This document shows positions 35,958 to 46,875 of a DNA stretch of 64,000 nt, one piece after another. A program made the position numbers and the translations under genes. Each line of letters opens with the position of its first letter. Positions within the stretch are counted from its first letter, which is position 1. The DNA comes from Conus ventricosus (Eukaryota; Mollusca; Gastropoda; Neogastropoda; Conidae). The stretch lies in assembly GCA_018398815.1 (NCBI GenBank), contig CM031626.1:43720319-43784318 (forward strand). The letters run 5' to 3'. The notes under the pieces were generated by a model. That model saw nothing but the letters and a program-made list of their open reading frames with translations. It ran no database searches and was not told the DNA's origin.

Positions 35958-36568
35958 TAGGAGCCGGAATAGCTCAGTAGTAGAGCACCGGAGTCGTAAT
36001 CTTGGTGATCCTGGGGTTGCAGGTTCGAATCTCCACCGGGCTGTTTCATTACGGGAGGGGGGGGGGGGGGGGGTTTCCCTCGGAGTTAACATTGGTTCTG
36101 ACTCCATTTCCCATACAGTCCTTCGAATGAGACTATAAACCGAGGTTCCATATGTCAACGCACGCACAACATCTTGCACACACCTAAAATCCCATCACCA
36201 ACTTTCGGAAGAGTAGGCCAGTTTGGCCATTGGTATGGATGACACGTTACACATAGCATGCACCCTGCCTGAGAAATGGAAAGAATGAAGGAAGTAAAGA
36301 AATTGAGTGATCGATATTGAACGATACTGACTGGATGACATTGGAAATGGAAAGAATGAAGGAAGTAAAGAAATTGAGTGATCGATATTGACTGGATGAC
36401 ATTGGAAATGACTGAATGAAGCGCCGGCTGGCAGCTCTTCAGTCGGCACTACCCAGGTAGGCAGCCCGTTACGTAAATGAATGTGGAATGTAAAGTGCTT
36501 GGAGCTTGGGCTCTAGCCAAGGATAGGCGACATGTAAGTACTCATAATAATAATAATAACAATCTTGT
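35958..36568 (+). mobile_element. tRNA-derived SINE with long 3' body
   Basis: The head GCCGGAATAGCTCAGTAGTA carries an A box and GGTTCGAATC a B box, but the tRNA fold is degenerate. The following body (TTCGAATGAGACTATAAACC, ACTTTCGGAAGA, GGTATGGATGACACRTTACA) matches the SINE at 61824-62225. It then has a different 3' half ending GTAAAGTGCTTGGAGCTTGG, CCAAGGATAGGCGACATGTA and an ATA/ATT tail. A G-run interrupts it at about 36054-36072. Confidence 0.82.
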
Positions 36569-36574
36569 TTGCTA

Positions 36575-36618
36575 CAGTGACATGGGATAATGAAGACTTC
36601 ATAGCTGATGTCATTACT
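36575..36618. repeat. Left end of donor-site array, split by the Tc1 insertion
   Basis: AATGAAGACTTCATAGCTGA plus TGTCATTACTACAG is one unit of the array that resumes at 37960. The Tc1 element therefore landed inside the array. Confidence 0.8.
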
Positions 36619-36619
36619 A

Positions 36620-37957
36620 CAGGTAAAGGGACAAAAGTCTGTCCCCTCTAATGGCAGACAGATTTGAAGTGGTTGTTTCCACTAAATTGTCTAGCCAATA
36701 TTTCAGCGTTGGTGATGTTTGTGTACCGAAAACCACTGACGTCATTTTCACAAGTGTACTCTTTTGTGTGAAGTAAAGAAAATCATTGAACTGTCGTTTG
36801 GTGCTTGCACTTCGCTGTTAGATCTGGCATGGCATCGGCAAACCAACAGCTCACAGAGGGGATGAAAAAATACATTGTGTCGTTGATAGACCAAAGGCCT
36901 CGGGTGTTTGAGGTGGCAAATGTGCTGAACAGGTCAACCGTCAGGAAAGCTTACAAGCGCTATTGTGACAGAAAAACAGTAGAAAACAAACCTAGGAGTG
37001 GCGGGCCCAGAGTGTTCACAAACAGGTGCGTGTCTGCACTGTCAAAGATTGTAAAACGGGACAGATCTGCCACAGTGTCTGAAATTTCAGCCGAATTCCA
37101 TGCATCAACCTCCATTGAGGTCAGCCAAAAGACGATCAAGCGAAATCTGCATGGACTTGGCTATTTAAAGCATCCCCCAGTGAAGAAACTAGTCATCAAG
37201 GAAGTGAACAGAAAGAAGCGGCTGTAGTACTGTAGGAGTAAACTTCACTGGACTGAGAACGATCAGTGGAAAAATGTTATTTTCAGTGATGAAATGACCA
37301 TTGTGATCAAACCCAATGGACGTGTAAAACTATGAAGGAAAGTCGAAGAGAAGTGGTCAGCGCTTCCTCTGCACAACGTCCATCTTGCCCCGAAGACTAC
37401 ATTGAAATTGATGGTGTGGGGATGCCTTTCCTATGACAGAGTTGGACCACTGGTGTTCGTGGAAGGCAGTATGAAGTGTCAGAAGTACACTGATGTGCTG
37501 GAAAACAACTTTGTTGCTGACAACGCAAACAACCGTTGGTACCTACAAGAAGACAACGCCTCTGTTCACCGCTCGGCTCACACCGAGACCTGGAAGCGAC
37601 AGCACAGAGTTCCCGTGTTTTTCTGGCCCCCTCAAAGTCTAGATCTAAATCTGATCGAGAACGCGTGGCAAGTCCTCAAGACTCATGTGAGAAAAAACAT
37701 TCGCCGCATCAGTACTGTCGCAGATCTGCACTGTGCGCTCACCACTTGCTGGAATCAACTGACTGTTGCCTACCTCCACTCCCTCTACGACTCTCTACCA
37801 AGACGCTGTCAGCATGTTTTGAGTTTGAAGGGCCAGATCACCAAGTATTGGCAAGTTAAGTCCAGCCTAAAGGTAAGAATAAGTTTTCAGCAACAGGTGC
37901 CTGTAGGTAGTCAGCGCAGGAAGTGCCGAGAAGGGACAGAGTTTTGTCCCATGAGAG
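36620..37957 (+). mobile_element. Tc1-type DNA transposon, 1338 bp, complete ends, inactivated
   Basis: The terminal inverted repeats contain GGGACAAAAGTCTGTCCC at the left and, on the other strand, GGGACAAAACTCTGTCCC at the right (one mismatch). TA flanks both ends (36618-36619, 37958-37959), the usual target duplication of Tc1/mariner elements. The length is typical. It interrupts a minisatellite in an ABHD2-like intron. Confidence 0.92.
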
Positions 37958-37965
37958 TACAATGA
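36829..37965 (+). pseudogene. Tc1 transposase (DD34E) with two nonsense codons
   Basis: One frame runs from ATG 36829 with a helix-turn-helix region (GMKKYIVSLIDQRPRVFEVA), a GRPR-like segment (RSGGPRVF) and then the catalytic core. The acidic residues are in VIFSDEMTI, QEDNASVH and LDLNLIENAW. I count 34 residues between the second Asp and the Glu, which is the DD34E spacing of Tc1. TAG at 37225-37227 and TGA at 37333-37335 break the frame without shifting it; the second replaces the Trp expected in 'LWRK'. The frame runs on through the right inverted repeat to TGA 37963-37965. It cannot make full-length transposase as shown. Confidence 0.92.
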
Positions 37966-39030
37966 CAGACAAAGAAGACTTACACAGCTGATGTGGTTAC
38001 TACAGTGACAGTGAGAACATGAAAACCACATGGCTGATATAACATTACAATGAAATAGAAAAGAATGAAGACTTGTTCTGCTGATATCATTGCTACAGTA
38101 ATATGCAGAAAATGAACACCACTCAACTGACTTCATTACTACAGTGACCTGGACACACAAAAAATGAACAGCTCATCTCTTTCCAACAACAGCCTGGAGA
38201 AAATAAAGACTTGATAACTCGTAATATTACTACTGTGACAAGAAGAAACAAAAACACAACCTGAATAAGATAAGATAATGTTGCTTATAGCCCAGCCGAC
38301 CGCAAAGGGCCACATCAGGGCTGACAACCTGAATAGCCCATGTCATACTACGGTGACCTGAAGAACAACAAAACTCATTACTACCGTTACACAGAGAAAA
38401 TCCAAACTACACAGCTAAAGTCATCACAAATGACAACGAGAAAATGAAGACTTATTAGCTGATGTCACGGCTACAGTGACCTGGAGAACAACAAAACTCA
38501 TTACTACCGTTACACAGAGAAAATCCAAACTACACAGCTAAAGTCATCACAAATGACAACGAGAAAATGAAGACTTATTAGCTGATGTCACGGCTACAGT
38601 GACCTGGAGAAAATGAACACTGCATAGCTGATCTCAAAAGTACAGTGACATAGAGAAAATAAACACTGCATAGCTGATCTCAAAAGTACAGTGACATAGA
38701 GAAAATGAACACTGCATAGCTGATCTCAAAAGTACAGTGACATAGAGAAAATGAACACTGCATAGCTGATCTCAAAAGTACAGTGACATAGAGAAAATGA
38801 ACACTGCATAGCTGATCTCAAAAGTACAGTGACATAGAGAAAATGAACACTGCCTAGCTGATCTCAAAAGTACAGTGACATAGAGAAAATGAACACTGCC
38901 TAGCTGATCTCAAAAGTACAGTGACATAGAGAAAATGAACACTGCATAGCTGATCTCAAAAGTACAGTGACATGTGGAAAATGAAGACTTACATAACTGA
39001 TTTCATTATTACAGACATTTTTTTTTTTAA
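37960..39030. repeat. Minisatellite carrying copies of a splice donor
   Basis: Units of 43-47 bp. Older copies read ATGAAGACTTACACAGCTGA plus TGTGGTTACTACAGTGAC; a uniform 46-bp block (38600-38960) reads AATGAACACTGCATAGCTGA plus TCTCAAAAGTACAGTGACAT. The pattern matches the end of exon 39043-39112 with its donor (ATGAAAACTTAC, then ATTGCTGAGGTAATTACTGC). A 97-bp-scale duplication is also visible at 38370-38600. Confidence 0.88.
38268..38323 (-). mobile_element. 56-bp retro-insert with 12-bp target-site duplication
   Basis: Perfect direct repeats ACAACCTGAATA at 38256-38267 and 38324-38335 flank a 56-bp segment absent from neighbouring array units. On the minus strand it ends GGGCTATAAGCAACATTATC plus TTATCTT, like the 3' tail of a SINE or LINE. 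It is an extreme 5' truncation. Confidence 0.82.
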
Positions 39031-39042
39031 ATGAAAACTTAC

Positions 39043-39112
39043 ATTGCTGAGGTAATTACTGCAACTGTGTTGATCATAGTAATCCATCACATCTGTGTAC
39101 CCCTGCAACTTG
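39043..39112 (-). CDS. ABHD2: ABHD2-like gene, exon between lid region and acid loop
   Basis: The acceptor is TTGTTGTTACAG and the donor AGCAAT/GTAAGT is near-consensus. With the TG carried over from exon 40425-40522 it reads (C)KLQGYTDVMDYYDQHSCS and NYLSN. The 'GY..(L/V).(E/D)YY' pattern followed by a Cys is the segment preceding the acid loop in ABHD2. Phases at both ends fit the neighbouring exons. Confidence 0.85.
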
Positions 39113-39154
39113 CTGTAACAACAACACATATATATATTAAAGTGCACATGTGCG

Positions 39155-39188
<34 letters not shown>

Positions 39189-39299
39189 CGCATGCCAACA
39201 TGCATGCAAGCATGAACCCTCCCACAGGCACACACACCAACATCCGAGATGTAAACAACAGATGCGAAAATCAAGTGTACAGATCACACCTTAAAGGCA

Positions 39300-40020
39300 G
39301 TTTTTAATTGAACAAACTTTTAGACAGCAAATCTAGTTCATCTAGTTTGCTCTCTCAGTGACCTGGTCTTTGTTGCTAATTGCCCAATCTTATGAAGAGT
39401 GGTGTTGTTCGTTTATTTCCTCAACCTAGGTTAGTGAGAAAAGGATTGCTTGACCTGTTGTGCGAAACTGGATTCAAACAAAGAGGAGTAACTACATAAA
39501 ACCTCTCCTTTCACAAAAATCAATTTGTGTTAACTCTCCAGTGACTAAAATGAGACTGTGGTAGGATGACTTAACTTTCTATTCTTGTTTCCCATGTAAA
39601 CATTTTCATTCAGTATGGCTGAAATAGTCTTAAGTTTATAATGTTGTGTAAATATGTTAAACTGCAGACCCAAAAAATTGCTGAAATTAATTTCACAATC
39701 AACTCAGAATGTCTTTAAGTTCAGTATGCTTAATAAGTTATCTCCCTCCACTGTATTCCCTGTGTCTCATGAGAAAAGATCAAACTTCAATTCATCAAGA
39801 AGGAGTTCCCAGCTCACTGCAACTCTGCTTCAGTTAAGAGAGAAAGTAAAGTTTGTCATTAGTTCACCATCTAGATTTAACCCATGGTTTGTTCAGTTAA
39901 AAATGGCTTCAGATGTCTATCTAGACCTAAGTACGTTCATTACGACACAAAAATATTTACACACACATAAATTAAAAAAAACTTACATTTTCTCCTACAA
40001 CACATACCTTTCCAGCCATA
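39300..40020. other. Intron, single-copy sequence
   Basis: No exon or repeat recognised. A long plus-strand ORF starting near 39654 only joins this stretch to the CA-rich region and is not credible. Confidence 0.55.
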
Positions 40021-40119
40021 CACATCTCTCTCTTATTTATCCCCCCTCTTTCAAACCCACCCCCACCCCCATCCCCCCACAAATGCACACAAAATCCCCT
40101 CCCATTCCTTTCTTCTCTC

Positions 40120-40367
40120 CGTCGCCCCTCACACACACACACACAGAGAAACATGCACACACACGTGTGCACAAACACACCGACCACCACACTCCACACA
40201 CACCTGTATGCGCACAACACACGGACACAAATACACATACACATGCAAACATACACACACATGAACACACCCTTTCACCACTACCCCCCGTATCCTTCCT
40301 TCCCTCCCTCCACCACACAAACACGCGCACACACACATGCATACAGACATGCACGCACGCACACGCA

Positions 40368-40406
<39 letters not shown>

Positions 40407-40412
40407 ATGCAC
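40120..40412. repeat. CA-rich microsatellite region
   Basis: Interrupted ACACAC, ATGCACGC and similar motifs right up to the donor of exon 40425-40522. Confidence 0.92.
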
Positions 40413-40424
40413 GCATGCACTGAC

Positions 40425-40522
40425 CAGGAGAAGTGGCGATCCAGGTCCTCCAGGGTGGTAGCAGAGCACACCTTGGCCAGGTCCAGACCAAAGTGCCGCT
40501 GCACATCCTCGGAAAACAGCAC
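40425..40522 (-). CDS. ABHD2: ABHD2-like gene, exon ([15 protein letters not shown])
   Basis: The acceptor GTTTGTGGGCAG precedes [20 protein letters not shown] and [12 protein letters not shown]; the donor is CTCCTG/GTCAGT. The segment 'AT(S/T)L...D.. F' with an upstream amphipathic helix corresponds to the cap region of ABHD2. It starts in phase 0 after exon 49722-49818 and ends in phase 2, matching exon 39043-39112. Confidence 0.85.
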
Positions 40523-40574
40523 CTGCCCACAAACCCACCTTCCCACAATGCATTTCAGCTGTCAGCAAGCGTTC

Positions 40575-41370
40575 ACCACCACCACCGAGTCAAAAACCAA
40601 AAGAGACTTTGAATAACTTGATCAGAGATCAGAGATCTTGAAGATGATCAGCAAGTCACAAAAAGAAACTAGATTCCACGAATGCGCCGATCATGTTTTG
40701 AGAATGCGCTAGTGTATATATGCAATGTGTATGATAGTGTCAAAGATGAGAGGCTGGTTGTATGTCATGCCTGTGTCAGTACCTATGTACTGTGTAGGAT
40801 GGTGGTCATATCCATGTCTCTATTTTGCCTCTCTGGAAACGGAGGCAGGCTGCACACATACATGAGCGTTGGTCAACTCATCAATGTTCAGGTCATTTCG
40901 ATAATTTCAGCAATGCTGGCCACCAGTCAACAACAGTTTATGCCCGTTCGCCTCCAGTTTTCCCATGAGACATGAAACAGATTGTTTCCCCTGTTTCCTG
41001 AGACAAATACATATAATCCAGGACAGTGAACTACACTGTGTTAACTGCATATGTATATCTTTCAAAGTTTTGACCACAAAATCATTCAAAACATTTCAAT
41101 GCCACAAAAAATACATACGAAGTCCACACAAGCAGACAGCCCTGCAGAAGAGACGGCCACCACCCATTCTAGTGATCACCTTATCGCTGCAGAGTCACCA
41201 AATTACAACGCAACAACTGCCATGCTGTTGATGGCTAAAAAGATGATAAGTGTGTATATTTTATGGAGCAAAATTGGTGTATGGTCTACAAAAGTGGAAG
41301 CTCTAACATGAATGACAACACTAATGAAGGTTTAAAAAAATACAAAAAGACAAGAGTAAAAAGAGTGACA
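40575..41370. other. Intron, single-copy sequence
   Basis: No exon, repeat or element recognised. From about 41370 the base composition changes abruptly to homopolymer-rich text. Confidence 0.5.
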
Positions 41371-41500
41371 AAAAAATGGAAAGAGCTTTTCCACACAAAT
41401 TTTTAGGTATATGGGTACAAATTAAAAATGAAAGGAACAAAAACACACCACAACCCACCCCCCCAAAAAAAAACACCACCACACACACAACACACCCAAA

Positions 41501-43719
41501 ATTTCCCCCCGCCCCCGGAGGCGCCCTGACAGGGGTCAGTTTAAAATTTGGGGGTGAAGGGAGTGACTGACCTCACACCCCCGCAAAGAGCCACACAAAA
41601 AGATTACGATACAACACCCCCTTTATTCACACCAACACACCAGTCATAAATAAGCCTTCCAAAACACACAAAATGCACAAACACAAAACAACATTTCAAC
41701 CCCCACCCAAAATGCACAAATTTTAAAAAACATTTCACCTAAAAGACGTACACAATCAAAAATCACCCGATTTTTCACATATACAATTTTAACAAAATTT
41801 TTAAAAAAACTTTTTCCCGCATCCATCCCTTTTTCCCCACCATGGAGTGCCCACACCCCGCCTTCCAAAATCCCAATGGGGGCACCCTGTTTGCACTAGG
41901 TGCCCAAACCGGGTCGGTTCTTGAAGAATCGTTTTAAGGGACACCCTTGACAAGCACCAAACCGACAGTGAAAAGGGGCCCCTCCCGGGGGGGGGGGGGG
42001 GGGGGGAACGGGGCTTGTTGCTGGAGGTCCTGGACGGGGCCGGACCGGTCGTCAAGGGCCCCGGCTTTTCTACCATACTGGCCCCACCAGTGCGTGATCC
42101 AACCCAAAGCGTCGGGACCAAAACCCGAGCGTGGCCCCAACCCGCGCGTGGCAAACCCAAACCCCTTCCGAGGTCCCGAACCCCGAGCGTGGGCCCCCCC
42201 AGCGCGTGGCACCAACCCCCGTCCCCGGGTCCCAACCAGAGCGTGGCCCCAACCAGAGCGTGGCCCCAACCAGCGCGTGGCACCAACCAGTCCAAGCTCC
42301 GGGTGAAGCCCCCGGGAGGAGGGAAAGGTAGCTGGGAGGAGAGAAGAAAGGGAGGGAAGGAAGGGTACTGGAACCCCCGCCGTCAGTACAGTCTGACCCA
42401 TGCTGTTAAATCCTAACAGCCACTGCATGATGGGCGAGGGAGAGGTCTACTAAACACACCAACAACACCAGCTCAACACAGACCTGAGCATAACACAGTA
42501 AACCAATCAAATCAGGAATGTTCGTTAAAGTCTTCTCACACGAAGCAGGTAAGAGACTGCATTAATTAACAGGCTAAAAACAAATATGAATCATCTTCAT
42601 CCTTCTCTCACTCATGCTTAACATTTTCCTTTCTTAGGAAATAAACCAACACAGCAACTATCGCTTTATAACTGCCACCACATTTGCAATAATAATTCAA
42701 TGGCATAATTATCACACTTTATAGCCACATTTCAAAATAACACAAATCTCCAACCACGCTCCGAACGACAAATCATGCGTACGCACGCTCGCGAACAGAA
42801 AACTCGTTCTCCTTGCACACACAAACAGACGGTGGCCGAAGGATAAGAGTCCGGCGAATGTGACAGGGGCGGACGAGCGAGACCAGCAAGTACCAACCCT
42901 GAATCACCAGGTTCTCTCCCATCCCCACCGACTACCGCATCACCGATGCATTAACAGGAGAAAGAATTTTGGATATAATTTAGAATGGCCAGGTTAAAGA
43001 TTGAATTAACCAGAGAAAAGGTCTCAAACAATATTTCTTTTATAATTTTGAAAACAAAGAAAATTGCGCAAAAGAGAAGAATAAGCCGGCTAACAACAAC
43101 AAACCAAACAAACCCCCACCACGAAACTGATGCTTACCAGCTACCCGTGGGTGACCCCGAAGAGGCGGGTCAAACGACTCTCTCTGCCCTCTGTCCAGTC
43201 GAGAGGACAGAAGCGCAGATGCGGAAAAAGAAGAAGTGATGTCCCCCTCCTACAGGCCGACTGTAGGAAATGAAAGTACCGACTGTACCTTCGACGATAA
43301 GGTGAAGACCAAGACCGGAGCAGGCGCTCCCAGAGACATCTTCCGCTCGAGTGAAGAGAAAACCTCCCTCAGCGATGGCGGCCAACATGCCACGCTACGT
43401 CACAGAGTGAGCATACTTAAGCTAAAAGAATGAAGCACGTGCGACAGGTAAAAAGACAGGCGAGAGGCCGATAGACAGCAAGTTCGAGAGAAAGGTACCA
43501 GCCTCCCGTGAACCTGCAGGATGAATAGCACGGGCAGTGGAATTAGAGAGAGAGAGAGAGAAAGCAAACCGAACTTGAGCTGAACTACACAAGGTGCAAC
43601 CGCACCACAGCCACATTAAGGGACGGATACACGACAACAGCAACGACAATAAATAAATGAGTAATTCCGCCACCCCTAGATGGGTCAAACGTCGTAGGCC
43701 TCGTGACAAACTCGTGACA
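41501..43719 (-). repeat. 3' LTR (left copy)
   Basis: On the minus strand it starts TGTCACGAGTTTGTCACGAG at 43719. From 43719 back to about 42230 it is nearly identical to the right copy. From about 42230 to 41501 it differs heavily, with changes that mostly lengthen base runs, and the expected end is unrecognisable. An AATAAA on the minus strand survives at 41622-41627. Confidence 0.88.
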
Positions 43720-43732
43720 AACCCCCCTTCTA
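43720..43732 (-). other. Polypurine tract next to the 3' LTR
   Basis: On the minus strand AGAAGGGGGGTT directly precedes the LTR start TGTCACGAG, the expected place for plus-strand priming. Confidence 0.75.
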
Positions 43733-44071
43733 AAAGCATCTGTTTCTCTGAGATACAGTGCTCCTTTGAACCTTGACGCATGTGCAATTCACAACAATGG
43801 GACCGAACCCAACCCTCTGTGATCGACAGAGTACGATAAATCCAATACAAACATTCCACGATAGAATCACACAGGGAAATACATAATACTACATTTATCA
43901 AACCACTAGGCAACTTTCCAACAATGAAAGTAACAATCCGAAACAATTGGTGATTCACTACCGTTACCTTACTGAAGTGAAAACTGTCACTACACCTGAT
44001 ACAGAAACAAAAAGGGGATATAACCCTAGTCGAGGGGAAGTGTCCCTCTGACTGATTTTCCAATGTGCTGA

Positions 44072-44275
44072 CTACGGAGCTCGGCTAAGATAGTCAGCAT
44101 CCGTATTACTGGAACCCTTGATATGACGGAATGACTCTGCAGTTCCACTGCCTAACTCATGAGTCGACGACTGACTGGCCGGATCCGGCCCAGGCACTGG
44201 AGAGGAGATGATCGCTCCCAGTACAAACTTCCGGCGTACTTCTTCTTGGGCACGCCAGTGCATGTCCAAATCTGC
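44072..44275 (-). pseudogene. RNase H C-terminal remnant of the LTR element
   Basis: The minus-strand frame ends HELGSGTAESFRHIKGSSNT and DADYLSRAP before a stop at 44072. 'GSSNTDADYLSR' is the usual C-terminal signature of Ty3/Gypsy RNase H (G-x-x-N-x-x-A-D-x-L-S-R). The sequence before it (KFVLGAIISS) may be a collapsed trace of the RNase H start. It is the last pol domain before the 3' LTR, and it joins integrase sequence directly upstream, so reverse transcriptase and most of RNase H were deleted. Confidence 0.75.
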
Positions 44276-44830
44276 CGGAGAGCCTCAGCAATAGTAGGGT
44301 ATCGATAGTCCTAAGCGGGGCAGCCTCTGGGCATCGAGTCGCATAGTCTACCGCTACCGAAATGTAGCGGTGACCGCGGTTGGATGGTGGATTAATGGGT
44401 CCCACCAGGTCGACCCCAACCTTGCTGAATGGCTCCCCAACCCGTGGCACTGACCCTAGGGGAACACGCTTCAAGCGACCCCTAGGCGTTGTCCGTTGGC
44501 AGACATCGCAACTGCGGCAGTACTGCCTAACCTGTGAGTTCATCCCTGGCCAAAAGAAGTCTTGTCTTACTCGCTCGAGAGTCCGCTTGGAGCCCATATG
44601 ACCTGCCATAGGTGAATCATGGGCCTGCCGGAGAACAGATTCTCTCAGCTTTGGGGAACAACTAGTTGCTTGGCTACCCGATCTGCCCGAGTGAAACCCT
44701 AAAGAGGATCCCCTGTGGAGCTTGAAGCTCACCTTGGCGTGTCGGGCAGACTGAGCGGGACGATCTACCAGTTGTCGCAGGCGTTGGACATCCAAGTCCC
44801 TGGCCTGAAGATGGACCATGGTAGCAGGAT
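44276..44830 (-). pseudogene. Integrase N-terminal half of the LTR element
   Basis: The frame contains the H2C2 zinc-binding region (LRQAHDSPMAGHMGSKRTLE, then YCRSCDVCQR) and the start of the catalytic core with the first Asp (SKVGVDLVGPINPP, then YISVAVDYATRCPEA). After about 30 further codons and a frame slip it ends at a GVPKE-like motif, where the second Asp should follow; that Asp and the third acidic residue are missing. It comes straight after the protease with a linker of roughly 80 residues (TTRAKAKKQEQE) and no reverse transcriptase between them. Confidence 0.85.
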
Positions 44831-44859
44831 CGGCCCTGGCAGAACCTCGTCAGAGATCA

Positions 44860-45280
44860 GCTGTAGAACGGGACGCAATTCCTGCTCCTGCTTCTTAGCT
44901 TTGGCGCGTGTGGTAACCCCCACACACGTCTGTACGGGCAGATCCGTAGACAGGACTGACTGCGTCCGTCCGCAAAGGTGATAGTATTCCCTATGAGAAG
45001 GGAATACAGAGGTCGCTCCACCGCGATGGCCCATACTTCGCCACAGAAGTAGGGGGTAGAGATAGAAATGAGTACAGAAGGACGGGTGGAGGTAAAACCA
45101 GCCTCCAACCCGCATACATCATAACTGGCGCCCTGCCGAGCCTCAGGGGAAACCAAATTCTTATCCACAAAGATCGTTGATGCTCCCGAATCCCTGATGG
45201 TGTCGACCAAGGAGGAACCAACAACAGAGAGAAACACTGGGCACTCTGTACCACTAGAAGCTGGGACGGACCCCACGTTA
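44860..45280 (-). pseudogene. Aspartic protease of the LTR element
   Basis: The frame reads VDTIRDSGASTIFVDKNLVS, with Asp-Ser-Gly as the active-site triplet, and then IAVERPLYSLLIGNTI, which resembles the flap and the second hydrophobic Gly region of retropepsins. Upstream it is continuous with the Gag zinc knuckle. A frame change at about 44900 leads into the linker before integrase. Confidence 0.82.
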
Positions 45281-45289
45281 GCCGAGGCA

Positions 45290-46780
45290 CGAGGATGCTG
45301 GGAAGGACTAGCCCCATGACTACCAGCGGCTTTAGGACAATCTTCCTAATGTGGCCAGGACGACCACAAAGAAAACACAGTCGGGTGCTGAAATCCCGAT
45401 GAACTGCCTGCCTTGTTCACCCCGCTAGCAGTTGTCGGCGCCTTATTGCCACTAAATCCTGTGGAGGGCTTCCTCTCCGTATCTGGGCGATGCCCATAAG
45501 CTCTGCGAGCTTCAGCAAACACCTCAGCGGTATGAATCGCAGCCGCGAAATCCTGAGGTGCTGTCTCGCCATACGGATCCTCAACTCTGGGGACACAAGT
45601 GTTGGTGAGCTGTTCAATGAGGATCAGATCCCCCAGCTCCAATTTAGCCACTGACGCCAGTACCCTAGCGTTTTGCGCAGCCTATCACCAAACTGCACGA
45701 AGGTCTCGTCGTTATTCTTCTTCATGGACCTGAACTTCCTCCTGTACGTCTCTGGGGTAAGGTGGAAACGCTTACGCGAGCCAACTGCATGTCTGCATAA
45801 GACGCGCCTTCATTTAGAGTGAGCACACACTCCCTTGCAGCACCAGATAATCCAGAAAAAAGGTGCATAGCCTTTGTTCCTCAGACAATTGGTATGAACT
45901 AGCAACCTTGTCAAAATGCCTAAGAACATATCAATGTCCTCACTAGGTCTGACTCTGGAAGCTTTAACTTCGGCCTCTAACTCTATCGCTTGCCTGTCGA
46001 TCAACCCCCTGATTTACAGATGCGGGAGACCGCGAAAGAAGTTCCATCTCCCCCTACGCAGAGCCTCCATCCTGTCTAGTTCTTCCCTTCGAGGGCTTCC
46101 TGTCTGACAGCCTCTTCCCCTACGCTGAGTAGCCTCTTCCCTACGCTGATCCTCCTGTCTGGCAGTCTCCTTCCTGCGCCAGAGCAGCCTCTTCCCTACG
46201 CTGAGCAGCCTCTTCCCTATGCTGAGCCTCCTGTCTAGCAGACTCCTCTCTACGCTCTTCCCTACGCTGGGCTTCCTGCCTATCTAGCTCTTCCCTACGG
46301 AGGGCTTCCTGCCTGAAAGCCTCTTCCTTACGAAGGGTTGCCTCTTCCTACGCTGCCACTCCAGAAACATAAGGACAGAGGCGATGTCCTGGGCAGGATT
46401 CACCACTCCGACACGGGAGATGACCCGTTTGACCCGTCCCTTGGGTCTCGACTTTCCATAAGGAAAGTCTTCTGGGGCATGCTCCTTACGAGGGGAAGCC
46501 TGGAGAGGAGAAGGTTTCGGTCTCTGCGACCCAACAGAAGCCCACAGTGCTTAACCATACTCTGACGCATCCGAGCGGAAGCGTCAGGTGGGTCTCGGCA
46601 GAAGATCCCCCAGCGAAGAAGCAACGAAAGTACTCGCGGGCTATCGGCTACAGCACTGGAATAGTAGAGGTCACTGTAGTCGAAGTACTGGTACTAATAG
46701 TAGGGACCTACATTTTGAATACCTTCTTCTTCGACGCACCGTCGCCATACCACCAGCGCCGGACGTTGCCATGACAACAA
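45290..46780 (-). pseudogene. Gag of the LTR element: coiled coil, SCAN-like capsid end, CCHC knuckle
   Basis: Parts visible in order on the minus strand: a Glu/Arg/Gln-rich coiled coil (about 46400-46060; REEA and RQEAQRREE repeats), a capsid stretch (SEDIDMFL, FDKVASSYQLSEEQRL, ETYRRKFRSMKKNNDETF), a segment LELGDLILIEQLTNTCV with a following helix and AEVFAEARRAYG, and a zinc knuckle LCFLCGRPGHIRK. The 'DLILIEQ...CVPELR' block resembles the SCAN fold, which is thought to derive from Gmr1-like capsid. The frame is broken several times; one G missing after 'IRK' would restore a Cys for the knuckle. The start codon is not certain. Confidence 0.72.
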
Positions 46781-46875
46781 TATCCTACGGTTCTCAATAC
46801 AGGGGAAAGACAATTCCACTTGAAAAACAAAATTTATTAGGGTGTGTGTATATGTGTGTATGTGTGTGTGTGTGC

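Noticed and set aside
39654..40616. A 320-codon plus-strand ORF
   Set aside because: Half of it is CA-repeat translation and the rest lacks any domain; the real coding signal at 40425-40522 is on the other strand.
41947..42416. ORFs in the LTRs with GPNQRVAPT-type repeats (also 47974-48355)
   Set aside because: They are produced by short C/G-rich repeats inside the LTR and lie outside the gag-pol interior.
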